Shown piece after piece: positions 6,791-13,479 of a stretch of DNA of 13,479 bases. The position numbers and the translations under genes were made by a program. The notes beneath the pieces were generated by a model. That model was not told where the DNA came from. It saw nothing but the letters and a program-made list of their open reading frames with translations, and did no database searches. The stretch spans positions 20,728-34,206 of the forward strand of contig HF999715.1 in NCBI GenBank assembly GCA_000434215.1, in the 5' to 3' direction. How positions within the stretch are numbered: the first letter of the stretch is position 1; each line of letters begins with the position of its first letter. Origin of the DNA: Bacteroides sp. CAG:144. GTDB taxonomy: Bacteria > Bacteroidota > Bacteroidia > Bacteroidales > UBA11471.

Positions 6791-9379
6791 TTATTTCAGT
6801 TTTACGGTGAGTTCCTGCAAGTCTTCGTTGGCGGAACTGCTCCCGACGAAGATTTGATACTCTCCCGGTTGAGTCAATATATAGCCGCTGGCACGATCGT
6901 AGAATGCAAATGCTTCGGGTGTGAGGTCGAATGTTACTTTTTGTGTCTCTCCGGCTTTGAGGTTTACCCGTTTGAATGCCCGAAGGGTTTTGATCGGTGC
7001 ACCGTCGGTATCACCCATTTTATGTATATAGACTTGGACGATTTCCACTCCGTCGCGTTTCCCCGTATTGGTAACGGGCACGGTAAGACGTATATCCTTG
7101 CCGTTTTTTACCGTCGCTTTTTTCACTTGCGGTTTTCCGTAAGTATAAGTGGTGTAGCTGAGCCCGTATCCGAACGGGTAGAGCGGCTTTTCCGTCATGA
7201 AACGGTAGGTGCGGCCTTGCATCGAATAGTCTTGATAGTCGGGAAGTTGGTCTACATTCCGGTAGAAAGTTACGGGAAGTTTTCCGTTCGGATTGTAATC
7301 TCCGAAGAGAATGTCGGCCACGGCTGTTCCGCCTTCTTGTCCCGGGTACCATGCTTGTATGATGGCATCGCAAGTCTCGGTTTCAGGAACCAGTCCCATG
7401 GCGCTACCCGAATAGTTGACAAATATGACTTTCTTGCCCATTTCGTGCAAACGTTTCAGTATGTTGCGTTGTATTTCGGGTAGTTCTATATGAGTGCGGT
7501 CTCCGCCCTTGAAACCCGGATAGTTGACACTCATCGATTCTCCTTCGAGTTGAGCCGAGATACCGCCGGCGAAAATTACGACATCGGCGTCGGCAACAGT
7601 TTTGAGGTCGTCCTCTATCGATTTTTGCCGGATAATTCCGAGGTCTATTTTCAGAAAGGCCTTGCCCGCCAGTTGCAGGTAGTCGATTTCTATGTCGTAC
7701 TCTTTTCCTTTCTCAACCGGGAAACGGTATTCTCTTTTGGCATTGGAATTCTTTTTCCATGTTTCCGCCACTTTTTCCCCGTCGACGATGATACGGAGTC
7801 CGTCATCGGCATTGACGGTAAGCAACATCTCTCCCGATTCTTCGGGCCGGAGCACGCTTTCAAAACGGGCGGTGAAATCGGTAAGGTTTACCCCCGGCTC
7901 GAATACCGTGTTGCCTCCGGCATCGCGGTTTACCGGCGATGTATATACTTGGGTAGCGGCTATTTCTCCGTTCAGTTCGGTGTTATTGTAATAAGTGGCA
8001 GCCATACCCCGTTTGTTGTCGGGAGTGTAGAGCCAGTTGAATTTCGATTCGTAAGAGGTGTTAGAGAGCCAATCGCATGTTTTTGCATAAGTAACGTTGC
8101 CGACTTTCTCTTTTATGCCGCCGAGCAAAGTGATAGTGCGACGGGGAGTCCCGTTGTAGTTGGCCCATTGCATGACAGAGTCGTTTGCATTGGGTCCCAT
8201 GACGGCGATTTTGGCATTTTTAGCGAGGGGTAGTATGTTATTCCGGTTTTGAAGCAGAACGATCGATTCTTTTGCCATTTCCAGTGCGAGAGCCCGATGT
8301 TCGGGGCAATCTACGACAGAGTAGGGAATTTTCGACCATTCGACCAGTTTCTCATCGTCCATTTCGCCCAAAGCAAATCGGGCTGCCAGCAGACGGCGTA
8401 CGCTGACGTCGATGTCGCTCTCTTTGATATAGCCTTTTTTTACGGCATCAACGAGAGATTTGTAGCTGCCTCCGCATTCGACATCGGTCCCGGCCAGAAC
8501 GGCATCGGCCGATGCGCTGGCCGAGTCGGGGTGGGTGTGGTGTTTCGATCGATTGTAGAAATCGTTTATGGCACCGCAATCCGATACGACAAGATATTTG
8601 AATTTCCACTCGTCTCGGAGTATCTGCATCAACAGGCGGTCGCTGCCGCAGCAGGGCTTGCCTTCGAAACGGTTATAGGCGCACATGACTTCTTTTACAT
8701 CGCCGTCGATAACTGCTGTCTTGAATGCCGGGAGGTAAGTCTCATATAGGTCGCGTAAGTCGATGTTTTCGGCGTTGAAAGAGTGGCGATTCCATTCCGG
8801 GCCACTATGTACGGCGAAATGTTTGGCGCAAGCGTGCAGTTTATCGTATTGGGTGTCGGCAGGTCCTTGCAGTCCTCGAATGACTTGCAATCCCAGTACC
8901 GAGGTGAGATAAGGGTCTTCTCCGTAGGTCTCTTGTCCGCGTCCCCAGCGAGGGTCTCTGAAAATGTTGACGTTCGGAGTCCAGAAAGTCAGGCATTGAT
9001 ATTTCCCATACCGGCCTTTGCGCTGGAAGTCGTGGAATTTTGCACGGGCTTCGTCGCTGACGGCATCGAATACCTTATATAATAAGTCGGGGTCGAAAGA
9101 GGCGGCCATGCCTATGGTTTGCGGGAATACTGTCGCTTCGCCGGCCCGGGCTACGCCATGCAGGGCCTCGTTCCACCAGTTGTAGGGTTTTATACCCAGA
9201 CGTTCGACGGCGGGAGATGTGTTCTGCATGAGAGCGACCTTTTCTTCGAGAGTGAGGCGGGACGTCAAATCGGCCGCTCTCTCTTCGGGAGAAAGTTGCG
9301 GATTTTTGTACGGTTCGTTCTGTGCTGTTAGCGACAACGTCCCGCACAAAAGGATCGATAGTAGAAATAGCTTTTTCAT
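6791..9379 (-). CDS. Secreted GH3 glycoside hydrolase with PA14 insert (beta-glucosidase/beta-xylosidase type)
   Basis: An 862-aa enzyme with a cleavable signal peptide (residues 1-19, LSLTA before Q20), hence periplasmic or exported; there is no convincing lipobox. The GH3 N-terminal barrel spans about 30-340, with KH at 186-187, WNRHSFNAEN (196-205) and the nucleophile motif VVSDCGA, where D267 is the expected nucleophile. The GH3 C-terminal domain is split by a PA14 carbohydrate-binding module at about 455-580 (YYNNTELNG; TVNADDGLRIIVDG). The candidate acid/base glutamates are E612 and E614 in LEGESM. A fibronectin III-like domain (about 770-845) closes the protein. SDCGA and overall layout favour beta-xylosidase/arabinosidase or beta-glucosidase activity on plant oligosaccharides; which one is inference. 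It stands alone but is divergent from the HTCS regulator, which probably controls it. Confidence 0.93.
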   Translation of the reverse strand: MKKLFLLSILLCGTLSLTAQNEPYKNPQLSPEERAADLTSRLTLEEKVALMQNTSPAVERLGIKPYNWWNEALHGVARAGEATVFPQTIGMAASFDPDLLYKVFDAVSDEARAKFHDFQRKGRYGKYQCLTFWTPNVNIFRDPRWGRGQETYGEDPYLTSVLGLQVIRGLQGPADTQYDKLHACAKHFAVHSGPEWNRHSFNAENIDLRDLYETYLPAFKTAVIDGDVKEVMCAYNRFEGKPCCGSDRLLMQILRDEWKFKYLVVSDCGAINDFYNRSKHHTHPDSASASADAVLAGTDVECGGSYKSLVDAVKKGYIKESDIDVSVRRLLAARFALGEMDDEKLVEWSKIPYSVVDCPEHRALALEMAKESIVLLQNRNNILPLAKNAKIAVMGPNANDSVMQWANYNGTPRRTITLLGGIKEKVGNVTYAKTCDWLSNTSYESKFNWLYTPDNKRGMAATYYNNTELNGEIAATQVYTSPVNRDAGGNTVFEPGVNLTDFTARFESVLRPEESGEMLLTVNADDGLRIIVDGEKVAETWKKNSNAKREYRFPVEKGKEYDIEIDYLQLAGKAFLKIDLGIIRQKSIEDDLKTVADADVVIFAGGISAQLEGESMSVNYPGFKGGDRTHIELPEIQRNILKRLHEMGKKVIFVNYSGSAMGLVPETETCDAIIQAWYPGQEGGTAVADILFGDYNPNGKLPVTFYRNVDQLPDYQDYSMQGRTYRFMTEKPLYPFGYGLSYTTYTYGKPQVKKATVKNGKDIRLTVPVTNTGKRDGVEIVQVYIHKMGDTDGAPIKTLRAFKRVNLKAGETQKVTFDLTPEAFAFYDRASGYILTQPGEYQIFVGSSSANEDLQELTVKLK

Positions 9380-9414
9380 GACAATACAAATAAAGAGAGA
9401 AAAATATAATTATT

Positions 9415-9446
9415 GGTGTATTATTTTACTGAATAGGTGTATTATT
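9415..9446. promoter_or_regulatory. Tandem direct repeat, likely AraC-type operator of the GH3 gene
   Basis: GGTGTATTATT occurs twice, at 9415-9425 and 9436-9446, a 21-bp period or two turns of the helix. AraC-family proteins, the DNA-binding domain type of HTCS regulators, usually bind such direct repeats. The site lies 36-67 bp upstream of the GH3 start codon, over the place where a -33 box would be and is missing. Confidence 0.5.
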
Positions 9447-9807
9447 CGATATGTTTGCAATATATTTCGTCGGAAAAAAATTGTCGGGTAGAATTTCTGG
9501 TCGGATAGGTGCTTTTTTTGATTTCCGACGGAGTATGCGGAGATAGAAAAACGTCCTGTTTCCCCAGAATAAAAATACAAGACGCCGACGATAAAGTTTT
9601 GCAGGGATAGGCAATGACAATATTTTCTTTCATGGCATTCTGTTTATATTTGCAAATAAAGCCGAGAGGAACCGGATCTGTGTGGATTATTTCTAATTAA
9701 AGTGTGCACTATTCGGAAAAAAGGCGGTCTATGGGTAATTTTCGGTCAAATAGGTGTCTTTTTTGTGTTTTTTTGATATGGTGGTCATCTGCTGTTGTAT
9801 TATTCGC

Positions 9808-9815
9808 TATATTTG
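9808..9815 (+). promoter_or_regulatory. -7 box of the HTCS gene
   Basis: TATATTTG, a full match to TAnnTTTG, ending 15 bp before the ATG at 9831. No TTTG lies 18-21 bp upstream (the nearest are 32 bp and 10 bp away), so this promoter may be weak or activator dependent, as is common for regulators kept at low level. Confidence 0.55.
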
Positions 9816-9830
9816 TATATATTTAATTCC

Positions 9831-12800
9831 ATGATGAAATATATTTTTACTTTTTTTATTGTATTGTTTTCTGTTTTTGGGGTGTCGGCACAGTCTCCGT
9901 ATGAGTGCCGTTTGTCGGTATATACCGAGCATGACGGGCTTTCTCAGGGACGTGTAACCTCTCTCGTCCAAGACCGGGACGGTGTGTTGTGGATTGCCAC
10001 ATGGGACGGATTGAACCGTTTCGATGGATATAAGTTTTCCTGCTATAAGGCGACGCCGGGAAATCATGAACCGTTGGTGCAAAATCGTTTCGACAAAATC
10101 GTGATAAATAATGAAAACGATATATGGTGTATCAGCCGCGACCGTTTTTTTCTATTTCGCACCGGGACCCAGCATTTTGTAGACATACATTCTCTTTTGG
10201 AGAAAAAATACAACCGCACGATAATGGCTTACAAAATAGTTGTCCTTGGAAATGGGATTACGTGGCTGGTCGATGACGATGGGACTTTGTTCCGTATCGA
10301 AGACAAGAATATCGACAATACCGAGATTTTTGCGTCGACCCAGCCCGGACGCCGTAAAGTTTACGATATACGGGTCGATTCCCGGGGGAATGAGTGGTTG
10401 CTTACCGACAGAGGGGTCATTATCGTAGGGGACGTTCCATTCAAAAGCAATTTATCGTATAAGAGCTGGATAGAACGATCGGGGACGATTTGGCTGGGAA
10501 CGCCGAATGGTGTGGTCTCGGTTTATGGATTGGATACCGGCGAATTGTCGTTTGTCGAAGGTATGCCCCATGAGGTTTCCCATCTCAACCGCATGCAGCC
10601 GGTCAACGATTCTACCGTTTTGATGCAGACCAATGCCGGCGTGGTCTTTATCGATGTGCGTACCCGTAAACCCGAGTTGGTGAAATTACCCACCTCGGGA
10701 CAACAGGACGTAACCTATTGTTATAACAACAACGATTCCCGGTGTTGCCTCGTGTCGAGGGATAAAAAGTTGTACAGCCTCGACATGAAGACACGTAAAG
10801 TCTCGCCCATAGAGGTTTCCGATGAGCCGTTGAAATGGATCGCTTCCGATATTACGAGGCCTCTGTTTTTCAAGAATATGCGGGGCGAATTATTCTTCTT
10901 TTTGAGAGAAGGCGGATTGCACCGTATCGATATGGATGCACTGACATTGCAGCCGTATAACGCCGGACGGTTTTTGTCTCCTTCGATACGGACGGTTTTT
11001 CAGGATAACCAACAAAATATATGGGTGAGTTGCAATGTCGGTTTGCACAAGCTGCAATTCGGCAACGGAGAGGTATATCCTCACCCCGGGTATATGAAAG
11101 ATGAGATACGATGTCTCTATTCCGATTCCCGCGGTCGTATGTGGGTGTCGTCCCGGCTCGGCGATATAGAGATATGGGAAGGGGATAAGCGTCTCGGTTA
11201 TTTGTCTCCCGACGGGCGAGTTGTAGAGCGGCGTGTATCGTTTGGTTCGGGTGTATATGCCATATACGAAGATCGTTCCCGCAATCTGTGGCTCGGTACG
11301 AGAGACGAGGGATTGTATCGCCTGAGTTACCGGTTGCCCCGGCAGTATGCCATAACCGGCCATTACAAGCGTGATACCCATAATATGTATAGTATAAGCG
11401 GTGATGCCGTATATTCTATTTTGCAGGATTTCAAGGGCCGGTTATGGGTCGGTTGTTATGACTCGGGATTGAATCTGGTGGAAGATCCCGATGCGGAGAA
11501 TCCCTATTTCTTGCACGAAAATAACCGGTTGGGTTTCCACTCCAAAAACACACCGCAACAGGTACGGTGTCTGGCCGAGACCCGCGACAGTGTCATATTG
11601 GTAGGTACGACAAAAGGGTTCTATACGTTCGACGAAAATTTTTCTACGCCCGAGAGTATCGTTTTTTATTCCAGTATGCGGCAGAAAGACGATCAGAACA
11701 GTTTGGGTAGCAACGATATTATGGGAATAGAGGTAACCCGCAGCGGCGACATCTATTTGGCGGTGTTCGGCGGCGGGTTGAATAAGGTGCTGACCAAAAA
11801 TTTACTTTCCGAAGAGATAAGTTTTCGTCCTTATATGAAGCGGGACGGGGCCTATTCCGACGTGGCGATCAACCTGGTCGAGGACGAGTCGGGTTATCTT
11901 TGGGTACAGACCGAGCGTATGCTGATGCGTTTCGATCCTCAAAAGGAGAATTTCGAAAATATCGGTTACGATATGTTGCCGCGGTATGCGACGTTGTCCG
12001 AGAATAAACCGCTTATCGATAAGGATGGGCGTCTGTTGGTGCCGACGAGTCTGGGCGTGTATGTCGTTTCGCCCGACAGACTCAACAATAGCCGCTATGT
12101 CCCGGCAATTGTTTTCGGCGACGGTATCGATTCTATGGTCTTGAAACCCGAAGAAAATACTCTGTCGGTACCTTTTGCCGCGGTAGACTTTTCGTCGAAT
12201 CTTCCCGTGCGGTATGCTTATAAATTGCAAGGTGTCGATAAAGACTGGACATATACCCAAGAAAACCTTACGGCCAATTATGTGAATCTGCCTGCCGGAA
12301 CATTTTATCTGCGGGTAAAATCGACCAACCGCAACGGCTTGTGGGTCGATAACGAGCGAGTATTGCCGGTAACACGGGAGCCGTTGTTTGCCGAGACTTC
12401 ATGGGCAAAGGCGCTCTATGTTTTATTGGCGCTTGTTTTGGTGGCGGTTGTGGTATTTATTTATCTGCATATCTATAAGTTGCGCTATAAATTGAGCCTC
12501 GAACACCGCCTCACCGAGGCGAAGCTCCGCTTCTTTACCGATATTTCGCATGAATTGCGCACGCCCCTTACACTGATAGAAGGGCCTCTTTCCGAGGTGT
12601 TGGCCGACGAGAAGTTGCCCGAGGCCGACCGGGAGTATCTTACGGTGGTGCAGACCAATGCCCATCGTATGTTGAATCTCATCAATCAGATTCTCGATTT
12701 CCGTAAGATACAGAACGAAAAGATGCGGCTTCTTGTCGAGAAACTCAATGTGCGGGAATCTTTGGAAGCCATTATGGAGAATTTCGAGAATATAGCTCGT

Positions 12801-13479
12801 CAGCACAGAATCGATTTCCGCCTCGAAATGGGAGCCGATGATGTTTACGTGTGGGCCGACAGGGATAAATTCGAAAAAATATTTGTCAATATCATATCCA
12901 ATGCCTTCAAGTATACGCCACCCGGAAAAACAATTACCGTGCGGGTAAAGAGCGACGACGAGAATGTGGTTGTCGCCGTGCAGGATCAGGGCGTGGGCAT
13001 ACAGCCGTCGAAAGTTGCCATGCTTTTCCAGCGATTCGATACGATTTTGCAGGATAATATCTATCAGCAATCGACCGGAATAGGTTTGTCTCTGGTGAAA
13101 CAGCTGGTCGATTTGCATCATGCCCGCATCGATGTGCAAAGCGAGGAGGGGGTAGGCAGTACGTTCGAGGTTTCTTTTCCGGTAGGAAAAACGCATCTCG
13201 AAGACGACGAACGGGTCGAGTTCCTGATGAACGACGATATAGGAGTCGACGGTTCTCCCGACGACGCGGACAGTGATGCGGAAGAGAACGATGCCGACGA
13301 TCGTTTCTCTGTTCTCGTCGTGGAAGACAATAACGATCTGCGATCTTTCCTGCAAAGTTGCCTTACCCGCAGTTATAAAGTATATACGGCGGTGAATGGA
13401 GAGGACGGCTGGCAACAGACGCTCGAATATATGCCCGACTTGGTGATTACCGACCTGATGATGCCTGTGCTCGACGGAT
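9831..13479 (+). CDS. Hybrid two-component system sensor-regulator (HTCS), 3' end missing
   Basis: 1216 codons are visible, open to the window edge; complete HTCS proteins usually have about 1300-1400 residues. Order: signal peptide (1-20, FGVSA before QSPYE); periplasmic two-component propeller repeats, the first at GLSQGRVTSLVQDRDGVLW, continuing to about 770; Y_Y_Y domain (about 774-838); transmembrane helix (861-883); HisKA with SHELRTPL and phospho-acceptor H907; HATPase with N1024, DQGVGI (from D1052) and STGIGL (from S1081); an acidic linker (1124-1157); and a receiver starting about 1160 with E1165/D1166 and phospho-acceptor D1208. The rest of the receiver and the expected AraC-type HTH are outside. 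HTCS proteins bind an oligosaccharide in the periplasm and activate polysaccharide-use genes. The divergent GH3 gene is the likely target. ATG 9834 is an equally possible start. No frameshift was found. Confidence 0.95.
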   Translation, partial: MMKYIFTFFIVLFSVFGVSAQSPYECRLSVYTEHDGLSQGRVTSLVQDRDGVLWIATWDGLNRFDGYKFSCYKATPGNHEPLVQNRFDKIVINNENDIWCISRDRFFLFRTGTQHFVDIHSLLEKKYNRTIMAYKIVVLGNGITWLVDDDGTLFRIEDKNIDNTEIFASTQPGRRKVYDIRVDSRGNEWLLTDRGVIIVGDVPFKSNLSYKSWIERSGTIWLGTPNGVVSVYGLDTGELSFVEGMPHEVSHLNRMQPVNDSTVLMQTNAGVVFIDVRTRKPELVKLPTSGQQDVTYCYNNNDSRCCLVSRDKKLYSLDMKTRKVSPIEVSDEPLKWIASDITRPLFFKNMRGELFFFLREGGLHRIDMDALTLQPYNAGRFLSPSIRTVFQDNQQNIWVSCNVGLHKLQFGNGEVYPHPGYMKDEIRCLYSDSRGRMWVSSRLGDIEIWEGDKRLGYLSPDGRVVERRVSFGSGVYAIYEDRSRNLWLGTRDEGLYRLSYRLPRQYAITGHYKRDTHNMYSISGDAVYSILQDFKGRLWVGCYDSGLNLVEDPDAENPYFLHENNRLGFHSKNTPQQVRCLAETRDSVILVGTTKGFYTFDENFSTPESIVFYSSMRQKDDQNSLGSNDIMGIEVTRSGDIYLAVFGGGLNKVLTKNLLSEEISFRPYMKRDGAYSDVAINLVEDESGYLWVQTERMLMRFDPQKENFENIGYDMLPRYATLSENKPLIDKDGRLLVPTSLGVYVVSPDRLNNSRYVPAIVFGDGIDSMVLKPEENTLSVPFAAVDFSSNLPVRYAYKLQGVDKDWTYTQENLTANYVNLPAGTFYLRVKSTNRNGLWVDNERVLPVTREPLFAETSWAKALYVLLALVLVAVVVFIYLHIYKLRYKLSLEHRLTEAKLRFFTDISHELRTPLTLIEGPLSEVLADEKLPEADREYLTVVQTNAHRMLNLINQILDFRKIQNEKMRLLVEKLNVRESLEAIMENFENIARQHRIDFRLEMGADDVYVWADRDKFEKIFVNIISNAFKYTPPGKTITVRVKSDDENVVVAVQDQGVGIQPSKVAMLFQRFDTILQDNIYQQSTGIGLSLVKQLVDLHHARIDVQSEEGVGSTFEVSFPVGKTHLEDDERVEFLMNDDIGVDGSPDDADSDAEENDADDRFSVLVVEDNNDLRSFLQSCLTRSYKVYTAVNGEDGWQQTLEYMPDLVITDLMMPVLDG

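Larger units (their letters stand above)
9380..9830. promoter_or_regulatory. Divergent regulatory region between GH3 and HTCS genes
   Basis: 451 bp with no convincing gene. For GH3 (minus strand) the best -7 box is TATATTTT (9401-9408, 7 of 8), 21 bp from the start codon, with no -33 box. The plus strand has three full TAnnTTTG boxes: TATGTTTG (9450-9457), TATATTTG (9645-9652) and TATATTTG (9808-9815). A motif close to RRATAGGTGYNTTTTT recurs on the plus strand at about 9411, 9431, 9503 and 9748. An inverted repeat CGTCGGAAA/TTTCCGACG (9468-9476, 9522-9530) and a 12-bp palindrome TATTTGCAAATA (9647-9658) are also present. Two short minus-strand open frames here (about 63 aa) have no family features and were not called. 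Confidence 0.6.

Noticed and set aside
7490..8749. Long plus-strand open frames opposite the GH3 gene (247 and 166 aa)
   Set aside because: They are shadows of the GH3 coding strand, which has full domain and active-site support. The same applies to the frames opposite purB, the serine hydrolase and the HTCS gene.
9426..9633. Two overlapping minus-strand open frames of about 63 aa
   Set aside because: No domain, low-complexity basic content, overlap with each other and with the repeated regulatory motifs and promoter boxes. More likely chance frames.
6791..13479. Calling this a complete polysaccharide utilisation locus
   Set aside because: No SusC/SusD-like genes occur in the window. Only one glycoside hydrolase and a truncated regulator are visible.

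Overview
The window looks like chromosomal DNA from a member of the Bacteroidales, a gut-type Bacteroidetes. Three things point there: promoters of the form TTTG-N(18-20)-TAnnTTTG instead of sigma-70 boxes, little sign of Shine-Dalgarno sequences, and a hybrid two-component system (HTCS) sensor-regulator paired with a secreted glycoside hydrolase. The genus cannot be fixed from this sequence.

Layout, left to right. (1) 1-290: the last 52 codons of alaS, its terminator, and a perfect 19-bp hairpin shared with the convergent purB. (2) 291-1702: purB (adenylosuccinate lyase, minus strand) with a recognisable promoter. (3) 1740-2184: a cluster of three tRNA-Val(UAC) genes with a promoter and a terminator. 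(4) 2185-2686: a membrane-anchored 148-aa protein of unknown function with its own good promoter. (5) 2879-3826: an FMN-type FabK-like/nitronate monooxygenase enzyme. It converges, with a 9-bp gap, on (6) a cytosolic double ABC ATPase of the ModF type (3836-5296, minus). (7) 5471-6619, minus: a membrane-anchored serine hydrolase of the beta-lactamase/NylB fold. (8) 6731-9379, minus: a secreted GH3 enzyme with a PA14 insert, and its terminator. (9) 9380-9830: a 451-bp divergent regulatory region with repeated AraC-like sites. (10) 9831 to the window end: an HTCS regulator, cut off inside its receiver domain.

Most of the window is housekeeping and single-gene transcription units. The one clear functional module is GH3 plus HTCS. 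The HTCS should sense an oligosaccharide in the periplasm and use its AraC domain, which lies beyond the window, to activate nearby genes, plausibly including the divergent GH3. No SusC/SusD pair is visible, so a full polysaccharide utilisation locus cannot be claimed.

The most striking observation is in the tRNA cluster. Copies 1 and 3 each carry a C-A mismatch in the acceptor stem, and the 5' and 3' acceptor arms look swapped between them. Exchanging the two segments between the identical 62-bp tRNA cores would give three perfect tRNAs. That points to an assembly order error or to a real recombination. I found no evidence of a new defence system, mobile element or CRISPR array.
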